64,000 nt of DNA from Pedobacter mendelii (GTDB lineage: Bacteria; Bacteroidota; Bacteroidia; Sphingobacteriales; Sphingobacteriaceae): positions 1-64,000 of the forward strand of contig NZ_BMDJ01000003.1 of NCBI RefSeq assembly GCF_014635725.1, written 5' to 3'. Below are positions 47,201 to 55,131 of this stretch, piece after piece. A program made the position numbers and the translations under genes. The notes beneath the pieces were generated by a model. The model saw only the letters and a program-made list of their open reading frames with translations. It did no database searches and was not told the origin of the DNA. Each line of letters begins with the position of its first letter. The stretch's first letter is position 1.

Positions 47201-47288
47201 AAGCATAACTGAGCAGCAGAAATAACTGCATGATCACAATACCTACAATCTTGCAGTTTTGGAAACAATAAAGTCTAGATTTACTCAT
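44205..47288 (-). CDS. SusC-type TonB-dependent outer membrane transporter (pair 2)
   Basis: 1027-aa outer-membrane glycan importer. Signal region 1-32 (ends YALAQ), carboxypeptidase-regulatory-like domain about 34-105 (GKVTDAKGEPIPGVSVKIKG), TonB-box region DVVVIGYG (112-119), plug with RLPGVDIKRSSGKPGADFSI and LYVIDGIP, then a 22-strand-type barrel ending TFMFGLTLTL. It has no STN domain. It heads the fucosidase/rhamnosidase operon and has a LacI-type operator 140 nt upstream. Confidence 0.96.
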   Translation of the reverse strand: MSKSRLYCFQNCKIVGIVIMQLFLLLSYALAQTNVTGKVTDAKGEPIPGVSVKIKGSQLGTSTDANGKYSISASPTSVLVFTLIGSNPKEITVSDKSTVNVTLAESQNDLSDVVVIGYGTKKKIDLTGAVNSLQSEEITRARATGAQEAMQGRLPGVDIKRSSGKPGADFSIEIRGANSITGSTQPLYVIDGIPVGQNGSATNPINDINPADIERIDVLKDVSSTAIYGSRGSNGVILVTTKRGSKGATKITYDAFIGIVNPYNLPPVMDGPTFVNYVRDYFYELPRATAIRNNQPIPTTPIADNTIFSATELSNIANGTYTDWIDLIKRNGISSNQNLSISGGDDKTNYFIAAGYQLYQGTTKAESTKKYTLKAGLDKTINKTFKAGASMYTTFADIHPSSGEAFRSAYRLRPTGSAYNADGSERFFAYESEAQITNPLFDFRNEIRQQQYLHVLPNIYAEANIIKGLKVRTSFSPDITIQKQGQFNDTFSKSRLGTLPNSASTAANQWINYTWDNLLVYNNEIGKHKFDVTVGNSFEYHQQDFFSNSATGLPFNSLWYNLQSATTVNGIAPVITVGSGYSQQNITSVYGRANYTYNDKYLFTATIRADGNSIFAPGRKWGYFPSGAFAWIVSKENFFSNVKAIDLLKLRLSYGKSGNAALSTFIQPYFTQSSLNQTVYDFNGNGANGFAPNFGNQSTTWEKTDEYNLGLDMQMFKNRIGLQLDLYRKTTNGSLLNQQIPVANGYPNTRANLGTVRNQGIEVGINTVNVRSDKFTWNTSFNFAINKNKILSLYGDGKDDIGNGFFIGQKSRVVYRYKIIGVWQNEELNAAKSYGRIPGQYKIEDVSGPNGVPDGKIDPSDRQIIGSDMPKWFGGLTSTMNYANFDFSITLYTRQGTFENSVFLEQVMNGDQTRARFGAFDRDYWTPTNPSNTWANTAIETDGDARTVAQFQNSSYTKISNMTLGYTLPKTMLNKVGIQGLRVYANAFNPFIFSKFVGWDPENPSGNSFLNQDFRTRTFMFGLTLTL

Positions 47289-47664
47289 AATTATTATTTT
47301 GGTTAGTTAAAAAATTCGACAGCATATAAGCAATTTTAAAAGCTGGTTTATGCATCAAAATATATTTGGTTTTATTATGTAAGTTGCCTAAAAAAATATA
47401 AACGTTATTATAACATTAATTATTTATTTACTTAAACGTTTAAGTGATTTATTTAAAATCTTAATTATCTGTATTTTAATATGTTATATTTTTATTTATG
47501 AAAGAGAAATCCATCAACAAGCTGAAATAAATAGCTAAAAAGGATTATATTACATTCTAAATATCTATAAATTCAGTATTTTAGTCTTAACTAAAATAAA
47601 TTTAAAATCAAATATTTAGATTTTATGTATTTATTTATTAATAGAACCTAACGATTGGTTATAG
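47289..47664. promoter_or_regulatory. Promoter region of the second susCD operon
   Basis: A/T-rich 376-bp gap between GH31 and susC on the same strand. It contains the LacI-type operator at 47428-47447 and a weak AAAATC/GATTTT dyad (about 47600-47620) that might end the GH106-GH31 transcript. No gene is seen. Confidence 0.55.
47428..47447 (-). promoter_or_regulatory. LacI-type operator before the second susCD operon (site 4)
   Basis: TTACTTAAACGTTTAAGTGA is the most symmetric of the four sites, with the perfect 16-bp palindrome ACTTAAACGTTTAAGT at 47430-47445. On the minus strand it reads AAACGTTTAAGTAAAT, matching the core seen at the other three. It lies about 140 nt before the susC ATG. 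Confidence 0.7.
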
Positions 47665-49812
47665 TTAAGGTGTCATCATTTTATAGGTAATTTTATTAAT
47701 AGAGTTTGGCTTACCTTTTTGGGCGACACTTATACTCCCAACTAACTTGTTATTGATTTTTGAAATTTTTATAGCTCTCACCGAATATTCTCCTTTTTCA
47801 TAATTATAAGTCTCTCCATCATCGTCATAAAGTTGGTATATGCCAGGCTTAGAACCATAGTACCTAAATTCAATATCTATTTTTTCAGATGCTTTTGGTG
47901 CATGTAAGATTGGCTTTGTCATCGGAATTATTCCACCATCTTTTACATAAACCGGAATTTTCTCTAAACCAGGAATTGTTGTTATCACTTCTCCATTTCC
48001 TACATATTTTCCGGTGTAAAAATCAAACCATTTTCCTTTTGGCAAAATGACTGTTCGACTTTTTTGCCCTGTAAACATTGGTGCAACAAGCAAGTTTTCG
48101 CCTGCCATATATTGGTCTTTTATTTCTCTCGTAATTGCCTTAGCGTAAGGATTTTCTTCTAAATTATCATTCTTAGTTTCTTTAACCGGAGTGATGTTTT
48201 GAAAACCTTGTTCTAAATTCGTTGCCCTGAAAGGAGGAATACCTTCAAAATGATATTTAGCAAATTCACTGTACCAGTAAGGCATCATTTGCATTCTTAA
48301 CAAGGCAAATTCTTTTATAATTGGCGCAACCTCTGGAAATGTCCATGGTTTAGTTCCGCTAGCCCATGCATTAATCATGGCCATAGGCGAAAATACATTT
48401 GACTGAAAACGTCTTACCCATTCTTCAGGGTTACTCGATGCCCTCACTTCTGGTGTCCATAACACACCTGCAAAACCACTATTAATCAAAGCTGTTATAA
48501 AATCCTGATGGTTATAATAATCATTGTAAATAACGTAAGGGAAAGAAACACCTCCGGCATTAGAACCTCTTACTAAACCGTAGGTTCTTACATTTCTATC
48601 TTGATACAATTTAGTTGTATACCGTTGCATCAATAAGCCATAGGTTTGGCGCATTTGCTCTGCAGAAATTCCTGATGGAAACGTTGCCAAATCAGGCCAT
48701 AAATAACCATCACCACCATCCACTTCATCAATTTTATATCCACTGATACCTATGCTCACTTTATTTTTCTCTAAAGCGCCAAACAGGAGACTTCTAGCAC
48801 TATCTGTATTAAGATCTGGCACTACGCCTGCCCAAACCGTATGTGATGCGGTGTAGGGAAACAGCCTTTTATAAAATGGTGCATCTGGAGAAACATAAGG
48901 ATTTATCCATAAATTAAGCCGGATATTTTTTTCGAGCAATTCTTTCACCATTTTTTCAGGTTCAGGAAATCTTTTCTTATCCCACTCAAAAGTATTTGGA
49001 TAGGATTTACTTTGCCACCCAGGCTCAAGTCCGATAAAATCGAGCGGATAACCTTTTTCTTCAAAAGCCATCGCTTCTTTATATACCCCATCAGCGTCTG
49101 TCAGTCGTTCCATACGTTGCGTAAAGCCTAAACCCCATCGCGGGGGTAAACATCCTCCCCCATTAAAAAGGTTAAATCGTTGAACCGCATTCATGGCTGT
49201 CGGACCGCCCATCACAAAAATTTCTACACCTTCTGCAGGTACCAGAATTTCTACGCCATCCGAGTAAGGATGTGGATTCCAGTCGGGGTCTGTATTTCTA
49301 TCTTGTACTTTTGGCGGGTTTTTACTATCACGCTGAACAGTAGCACCAGCATACACTTTAAGATAACGGGCGCTGTTTATAAATATGCCATAACCCTTTG
49401 ATGAGACATAAAAAGGTGTTGGAGAATGCGTTCTTCCATTGTCACTACCATTATAATGATCGACATGGAGCTCCATAATTTTCCCTCTCTGATTAACCGT
49501 TTTAAAGTTAAGCCCAAACCCAAAAAGCTGTTCAGTTTTGTCTAATGGAAATTTTAAGTAAGTTTTTCCATCAACTACCTTTGCCGTAATATCAGATTTT
49601 GAAAGTGGAAAAGAAGATTTTTCTAATCTTACCAAACCTTCATGATAAGGTACCACTCCTGAAGCAGTTAGAAGATTATATTGTTCTGGATTTCCGATAG
49701 TTGTTTTCCAAATACCAGGCTCTACTTCCAACCATTCTAATTGCTGAGCATTAAGCTCTGTACAAAAGAAAAATAAATAAAAACATAAAAAAATGTATCG
49801 TATTGCTCTCAT
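47665..49812 (-). CDS. GH31 alpha-glycosidase
   Basis: 715-aa secreted GH31 enzyme (signal peptide 1-22, ends LNAQ). An N-terminal sandwich leads to the barrel at RWGLGFTQRMERLTDADGVY. The nucleophile D362 sits in GYKIDEVDGGDG, and the later region YNHQDFITALINSGFAGVLW holds the acid/base side; a proximal C-terminal sandwich (LPKGKWFDFYTGKYVGNGEV) follows. Family members cleave alpha-glucosides, alpha-xylosides or alpha-galactosides. Its barrel signature is not the common alpha-glucosidase GxWxDMNE form, and a GH31 alpha-galactosidase is known from Pedobacter, so alpha-galactoside activity is possible. Downstream of GH106 by 9 nt. Confidence 0.88.
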   Translation of the reverse strand: MRAIRYIFLCFYLFFFCTELNAQQLEWLEVEPGIWKTTIGNPEQYNLLTASGVVPYHEGLVRLEKSSFPLSKSDITAKVVDGKTYLKFPLDKTEQLFGFGLNFKTVNQRGKIMELHVDHYNGSDNGRTHSPTPFYVSSKGYGIFINSARYLKVYAGATVQRDSKNPPKVQDRNTDPDWNPHPYSDGVEILVPAEGVEIFVMGGPTAMNAVQRFNLFNGGGCLPPRWGLGFTQRMERLTDADGVYKEAMAFEEKGYPLDFIGLEPGWQSKSYPNTFEWDKKRFPEPEKMVKELLEKNIRLNLWINPYVSPDAPFYKRLFPYTASHTVWAGVVPDLNTDSARSLLFGALEKNKVSIGISGYKIDEVDGGDGYLWPDLATFPSGISAEQMRQTYGLLMQRYTTKLYQDRNVRTYGLVRGSNAGGVSFPYVIYNDYYNHQDFITALINSGFAGVLWTPEVRASSNPEEWVRRFQSNVFSPMAMINAWASGTKPWTFPEVAPIIKEFALLRMQMMPYWYSEFAKYHFEGIPPFRATNLEQGFQNITPVKETKNDNLEENPYAKAITREIKDQYMAGENLLVAPMFTGQKSRTVILPKGKWFDFYTGKYVGNGEVITTIPGLEKIPVYVKDGGIIPMTKPILHAPKASEKIDIEFRYYGSKPGIYQLYDDDGETYNYEKGEYSVRAIKISKINNKLVGSISVAQKGKPNSINKITYKMMTP

Positions 49813-49821
49813 CTAAATTGG

Positions 49822-52314
49822 CTACTTATTTTCAGAATAAACAATTTTAACCGGACCTAACAAGCCTGAAGAAATTAAGGGAGAATCTTTGGTGAAATAA
49901 TTCCATGTTGTAAAAGTATACCTACCTTTTGATGGACGAGGTTTATTATTTAGAAACCAATCTGGAAACTCCTTTAAAAAGGATCCACTATTCATATGAC
50001 CTGGAAGCCATTCCATATCTGCAGGTTCTTGCTCATCGCCAATTAAACGATTGGCCCAAACATTGGTTACAGCAATTTCAATTTTATTATTTGTTTTCTT
50101 TAAGAGGCCTTGAGGAATTTTTACAATCCATGGTGCCGTCCAAACGACTCCAAGGTCAACATTATTCAATTTGATGCTTGCAATATGTTTTACTGTGCCT
50201 AAATCGAGTTTCAAATCTTGTTTATTTTGCGTAGAAAGATATTCTGCATTAAAATTTTTGGTGTACAATGCTGTTCCACTGTAATATTTAATGCCATTGT
50301 CTGCATTTTTTGTCCAATCGGTTAAGGTTTTAAAACCCACCGAATTTTTTGGACCGCCCCATACTTCATCAAATTTAACACTCCAGCTGCCATCTAGCAT
50401 TCCCAAAAGCTTATTGGAAGGGAAATTATTGCCTTTAGATTTTTTTTCTGAAGGTTTTCTAAATACGATAAAGTAACTCTGAGAATCTTCAAAATTAAGC
50501 TGAATGCTTGTAGAACCATTTTGCTCTTCAAATTCAGGAAGATCACGCATTGTGCCAGTCATTGGGTCCCAAAGTTCAGGTTGCTTTCCTGCAATACTAA
50601 AAGTACATTTTGCATTTCCTGGAGATCGGTTTGTATTGGCTACAAAATAAACATCGATATTTCCTTCGCTTCTATGGATATGATTTATATCTGCATTCCC
50701 GGTTTTCTCGCTAACGATAAAATCATCTTTAGCATCATTAATTCTTCCCCATTGCAATAGTGCTTGGCAACGTTTCCAATATTCTATCATTGCTTTACCA
50801 GGTTCCCACCAGGTTTGTGTACGATCGAAGTGTGTACCCCACTGTCCCATTGTTGCGCCGGGCTTATATTTATCATCCCAAGGTTGCTGAACAAAACGAT
50901 GCAATATTAACCGATTTACACCTGCACAAAAAGAAGCATCGCCCATAGATTTTAACCAGGCTGGTGTTTCATTCCATTTACTATCTTGTGGATCGCCTGT
51001 AAATGCCTCAGCCTCAATAATATTCTGACCTGATTTTCTTAATGCTGCAACTGTTGGATCCAATTCATAAGGCGCATATTTTCCTTTGTGCGTCCAAAAT
51101 TCTGTCATCACCTTACCAACAAAAGGCATTACTTCATCTTGCCTCCATGGCCCGCCATATGGTTCTGCTAAAAAGGTGAGGTTAGCTTTTTTGAGTTTTT
51201 TGGCGATGGTTGCAAAATATACATCTCTATATAAATCCTTTATTGTAGCACCAAAATCATCCTTAAACTTAGCAGATTCCTCATTATTTCCGACAGTACG
51301 TTTAGCAAAGGTGGCCAAATATGGAAGTAAATCATAACCTCTTCTGGCTGAGAATTCTTCACGCATTTTGGCTGTCCAGCTTGGGTCACCAGCTTCATAG
51401 CTATCGAAGTGTACATGGGTAAAGCTTTTCCCTACTAAATCACCTAAATGTTTCTGTATTTCACCAATTACATGATCAAGGTGAAAGTCAATCGCTTGCT
51501 GGCTCATCTTATCGCACTCTAAGCCTGTCGCTTTCCATTGCGCTGGCTGAATTAAAGTACCAGTTGTGGTATGTCCGAATCGATAAATAATCCAGTTTCC
51601 GGCAGGTGCATCCCATTCCAATTGGCCGTCAGCATTCATTTTAGATGTTAAATCAATAACATTTTGCTTCGCTACAATACCTGTTGCGGGTAGCGCAATT
51701 ACCGCTATATCCTTGTAAAATGTATTTCTCGCTTCAATTTCAGGCTTTTCTACTAAACCTGTTTTTGGATTGTATATTGGCCATGGTGTATTTCCTCTTG
51801 GATTTACTTTAGGCTTATTTATTTTTAGGCTAATATGTTTATTTCCGGCAACATCTGTTTGTCCCCAACAAATTTCCTGCATGGATAGCTCCGGCGTAAT
51901 CCAAGGCCCACCGCTAGACTCGTAAGATGGTCCGTTAAACATTCCGAAATCCATATTTAATCGCTTCGATTCTTCTGCTGCATGGCGAACAAGTTTCCAC
52001 CAAGGTTCAGTCCAGGAAATCAGTTCTGGTGTAGGGCTTTTGCCGATTTCACCTGCCCAAGGTGTTGTAACATCGGCCAGGCTAAACATGGTTGTTCTAT
52101 TAAATCCTTCTTTTTTAAGGGCTTCCAAATCTTTGGTTATACCTGATTTACTCAGGTTAGAACCCATCCACATCCATAATACACCAGGATTAGCACTTTC
52201 AGGAGGATTTAAAAAAACATTCTCAGGATTTATTGCAGCTTTTATTTGCGCCTGGGAATTAACACTAATTCCTAAAATTATAATGAATAAAAAAAATCTT
52301 ATAAGTTTGATCAT
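49822..52314 (-). CDS. GH106-like alpha-L-rhamnosidase
   Basis: 830-aa secreted protein (signal peptide 1-22, ends NSQAQ). The opening PGVLWMWMGSNLSKSGITKD and DFGMFNGPSYESSGGPWITP match the GH106 catalytic-domain pattern; later come FTHVHFDSYEAGDPSW and IIEAEAFTGDPQDSKWNETP. The C-terminal part includes a galactose-binding-like sandwich (DLKLDLGTVKHIASIKLNNV and WKIVKIP-type strands). GH106 enzymes remove alpha-L-rhamnose, for example from RG-I or RG-II. It heads a two-gene unit with GH31 and follows an AraC regulator on the same strand. A more distant GH2-like glycosidase is the main alternative. Confidence 0.78.
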   Translation of the reverse strand: MIKLIRFFLFIIILGISVNSQAQIKAAINPENVFLNPPESANPGVLWMWMGSNLSKSGITKDLEALKKEGFNRTTMFSLADVTTPWAGEIGKSPTPELISWTEPWWKLVRHAAEESKRLNMDFGMFNGPSYESSGGPWITPELSMQEICWGQTDVAGNKHISLKINKPKVNPRGNTPWPIYNPKTGLVEKPEIEARNTFYKDIAVIALPATGIVAKQNVIDLTSKMNADGQLEWDAPAGNWIIYRFGHTTTGTLIQPAQWKATGLECDKMSQQAIDFHLDHVIGEIQKHLGDLVGKSFTHVHFDSYEAGDPSWTAKMREEFSARRGYDLLPYLATFAKRTVGNNEESAKFKDDFGATIKDLYRDVYFATIAKKLKKANLTFLAEPYGGPWRQDEVMPFVGKVMTEFWTHKGKYAPYELDPTVAALRKSGQNIIEAEAFTGDPQDSKWNETPAWLKSMGDASFCAGVNRLILHRFVQQPWDDKYKPGATMGQWGTHFDRTQTWWEPGKAMIEYWKRCQALLQWGRINDAKDDFIVSEKTGNADINHIHRSEGNIDVYFVANTNRSPGNAKCTFSIAGKQPELWDPMTGTMRDLPEFEEQNGSTSIQLNFEDSQSYFIVFRKPSEKKSKGNNFPSNKLLGMLDGSWSVKFDEVWGGPKNSVGFKTLTDWTKNADNGIKYYSGTALYTKNFNAEYLSTQNKQDLKLDLGTVKHIASIKLNNVDLGVVWTAPWIVKIPQGLLKKTNNKIEIAVTNVWANRLIGDEQEPADMEWLPGHMNSGSFLKEFPDWFLNNKPRPSKGRYTFTTWNYFTKDSPLISSGLLGPVKIVYSENK

Positions 52315-52645
52315 AATATTTCTTTGTTAAAAGAGGTATGTTTTCTTTTAGATTACAACAATTTTTTAGTTATTAAAATCATTTACTTATCATTAATTCA
52401 GGAAACTCCATTATGGCAAAAACCTGATATAGACAGTTGAGAACTTTATAAAATTTGTTATTCTTTTTATATGTAGACATTTTGATGTTTAAGAATATTA
52501 GTCTTCTTTCATCAAAGAAATATCTGGTTAGGTATTATTTAATAATCAAAGAAACAAATTTTATATACCTGAAATTTGCTCAAATTGACCACTTATTAAT
52601 AGATTTTAACACAATAGTAAATGATATGCAACAATTATGTTAATT
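52315..52645. other. Intergenic region between AraC and GH106-like genes
   Basis: 331 bp of A/T-rich sequence presumably holding the GH106-GH31 promoter and the end of the araC transcript. I find no convincing operator, hairpin or gene. Confidence 0.5.
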
Positions 52646-53515
52646 TCACCTAATATTGTGATGGTGTTTGTAATCTTTTGGTGTCATTCCTGTAATAGTT
52701 TTAAAGTTTTTATGCAGGCATGAAAAATTATTGAATCCTGATTCATAACATATATTTTTCATGTTTAATTTGTTATCAAGTATTAATTTGCAAGCATAAC
52801 CAACCCGCATATCTGCAAGAAAATTCATGAATGTTTTACCGGTTCGGGTTTTAAAATACCTGCAAAAAGAACTTGCAGACATACCTGCTATACTGGCTAC
52901 CTCATCAAGTTCTATCTTATTTTTAAAATTGTTAATTACGAAATTATAGATATTATCCATTCTTTCGTTTTCAGATTCTTTAAAATCTTGTTTAAAACCA
53001 ATGCTTGTAAGTAGAGTTGGTGCTGGAATTTTACTTATTATATTCAGGCAATCCAATAGCCGGATTATTCTCACCATTCCCTGTGAATTATAAACAGCTT
53101 CAATTTTTTCTGCTATTTCACATGCATCATTTGCTTTAATCAGTATGCCTCTTTTTGCTATTTCTAACAGTGATCGCATATTGCCTAATTCCGGGAGCAT
53201 GAGAAACCTATCTCCTAAAAAATTATCAAAAAAGTGAATCACAGTTGAATAAGGTTCCTGATTTTCCTTATCGTTAATAAAGCAGTTATCATATTTCCAA
53301 TAATGTGGTAAGTCACTTCCGATGAGAACCACATCTCCCGGACCAAAATTCCTGATATTATCTCCTACGAATTGAGTACCGGTACCTTTATGAAAGGTAA
53401 TGAGTTCGAGTTGCTTATGATAGTGCCATCTATTGTTAATATTCGCATATAAATCCTTTCTTACGCTAAAAGACTGACTTTCAATATTGATGATATTTAG
53501 ATGTTGAGGTTTCAT
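52646..53515 (-). CDS. AraC family transcriptional regulator
   Basis: 289-aa cytoplasmic regulator. The N-terminal cupin-like sensor domain includes NNRWHYHKQLELITFHKGTG and FGPGDVVLIGSDLPHYWKYD. The C-terminal pair of helix-turn-helix motifs (about 200-285) reads LDEVASIAGMSASSFCRYFK and MKNICYESGFNNFSCLHKNF, ending in TGMTPKDYK. It lies between the GH106-GH31 and the isomerase-GH78-susCD units and is transcribed with them. Probable activator responding to a deoxy sugar or related monosaccharide. Confidence 0.93.
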   Translation of the reverse strand: MKPQHLNIINIESQSFSVRKDLYANINNRWHYHKQLELITFHKGTGTQFVGDNIRNFGPGDVVLIGSDLPHYWKYDNCFINDKENQEPYSTVIHFFDNFLGDRFLMLPELGNMRSLLEIAKRGILIKANDACEIAEKIEAVYNSQGMVRIIRLLDCLNIISKIPAPTLLTSIGFKQDFKESENERMDNIYNFVINNFKNKIELDEVASIAGMSASSFCRYFKTRTGKTFMNFLADMRVGYACKLILDNKLNMKNICYESGFNNFSCLHKNFKTITGMTPKDYKHHHNIR

Positions 53516-53666
53516 GAAATATTTGGTTAGAATGTACTCAATAAATTTGCGAGGTTAATTCTGAATTGTTTACTTATTTTTTTTATTAAAGATAGTTTTG
53601 TTAATCCTTTTCTAATGGAGTAATATTATAAGTTGTTAAATTATTATAATGCCTTTATTAATGCTA

Positions 53667-55097
53667 TTAACAAACTTTTATTACAGTCATATTTAATAAT
53701 TGACCCAGTTTCTCTACCTTATCGGCAATATGCCCAATGCCTACAGCGCAATGATGGGCCGGACCATTGGCATTCCAGTCATTTACAAATTTTCTTGCAC
53801 CTATACTAAATTTATAGCGACTATTCGTATTGCCTATTTGCAATATTGGTCCACTTACAGATGCTCCTTCAGCTACCAAAAGCATTAATTTTCCATCTTT
53901 TGTTTCAGCAACAGAAAGGAGGGTTACAGGACCATTTTTTACCGACATTTCTACAGACAAACCGCTTCCTACTTTTCCATGGTATACTTTTAACGGCTTT
54001 ACTTTAGTTTTTCCCTCTGCAATAGCAATATGCCCGGGTCCATCATGCCCCATTAGCACCACATCATTTTTAAAATCCATAGCATAATACTCCGTGAAAG
54101 AACCACCTGCTCCAAAACTATCCATGATTTTCATAGCTTGTGCATTTTTAATTTCGTATTCGCCGGCAACAGGAATTCCACGGGCAGTAAGTAAAGAATT
54201 ACCCAAAATGATAGAACTAATAGTATTTTCATTTTCCTGATTACCTGTTCCTTTATAATAATATGCCATTGAACCCAGCTTGTACTTTTCAACCAGCATA
54301 TCAAGAGCAATTGATGTTCTTGCCGAATCACTTAATGCTTGCAAAGAACAATCTTCTTCAACTTCAAACTGATTTTTAAAATATTCTATTCGGGCATTTA
54401 TTTCAGTTTCGCTTACAGATTTTCTTAAAGCAGCTAATTCATCTACCTCTAAGAGTTCAACATGACCACCAAAATGAGCATATTGTTGAGTCAAATCTGA
54501 ATATATATCAAGCATACCACTGTAATAATGGCCCATACAACCCAACCTGTTGTACGACATAATATTGGCGACCCGACCAGCTTCAATCCATTGAGAAACT
54601 TCTTGCCAGCATTCCTCATCATCGTGAAGCATACCAGTTATCTGATAAAATTTAATGCCTGTTCTATTAAATACATTTGCAATTTCTGGTACCGGGCAAG
54701 CAGAACAAAATGCCAACCATTCAGCAGTCATTTTTACTCTATCGTCCATCTGATTAAACTTTTCATAATCAATAGCTGGTTCAGGAGAAATATTAAGAAT
54801 AATTACCGGAACTTTTGCCCGCTGAACGATGGGCAAAACCGTAGAAGAAAGTGCGTAAGTAGTTACATACAAAAATATTAGGTCTACTTTTTCCGTTCTA
54901 AATCTATCGCCCGCTTCAAAAGCCTTATCAATATTATCTATTAACCCAACATTAACAACATCGGGATGCATGGTAGTAATTTTATCTTCAACGGTAGAAA
55001 GATAACCTTTCAATCGCTCTTCAAGGCCCTCAAATTGGTTCCAATAGGTATCTAAACCAATGGCAAATAAACCAACCTTAAATGTATTTTTATTCAT
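53667..55097 (-). CDS. L-arabinose isomerase-like sugar isomerase, specificity unknown
   Basis: 476-aa cytoplasmic protein with the AraA fold. The four metal-binding positions of AraA can be aligned at almost the same numbers: E313 in AGEYEIKNA, E336 in GSFTEYYA, H351 in LMGHDGPGH and H449 in GPAHHCAVG (AraA: E306, E333, H350, H450). The loop after H351 differs from the AHMLEVCP of true AraA, so the substrate may not be L-arabinose. It is last in the third susCD operon after GH78, which suggests an aldose-ketose isomerisation of a sugar freed there. It lacks similarity to known rhamnose isomerases. Confidence 0.75.
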   Translation of the reverse strand: MNKNTFKVGLFAIGLDTYWNQFEGLEERLKGYLSTVEDKITTMHPDVVNVGLIDNIDKAFEAGDRFRTEKVDLIFLYVTTYALSSTVLPIVQRAKVPVIILNISPEPAIDYEKFNQMDDRVKMTAEWLAFCSACPVPEIANVFNRTGIKFYQITGMLHDDEECWQEVSQWIEAGRVANIMSYNRLGCMGHYYSGMLDIYSDLTQQYAHFGGHVELLEVDELAALRKSVSETEINARIEYFKNQFEVEEDCSLQALSDSARTSIALDMLVEKYKLGSMAYYYKGTGNQENENTISSIILGNSLLTARGIPVAGEYEIKNAQAMKIMDSFGAGGSFTEYYAMDFKNDVVLMGHDGPGHIAIAEGKTKVKPLKVYHGKVGSGLSVEMSVKNGPVTLLSVAETKDGKLMLLVAEGASVSGPILQIGNTNSRYKFSIGARKFVNDWNANGPAHHCAVGIGHIADKVEKLGQLLNMTVIKVC

Positions 55098-55131
55098 AGT
55101 GTTTGTGTAATATTCAATTGGTGGGGTAAAA

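Noticed and set aside
47600..47620. AAAATC...GATTTT dyad as terminator for GH31
   Set aside because: Only six A/T-rich base pairs with no G/C-rich stem; too weak to list as a terminator.
47665..49812. Naming the GH31 protein as a defined alpha-galactosidase
   Set aside because: The family is clear but the barrel motif alone does not fix substrate; only noted as a possibility.
52455..52643. 62-aa plus-strand frame in the gap before AraC
   Set aside because: A/T-rich, no recognisable motif and no supporting context.
53700..54881. Plus-strand frames opposite the isomerase-like gene
   Set aside because: The minus-strand protein aligns with AraA metal ligands over the same region, so these are shadows.
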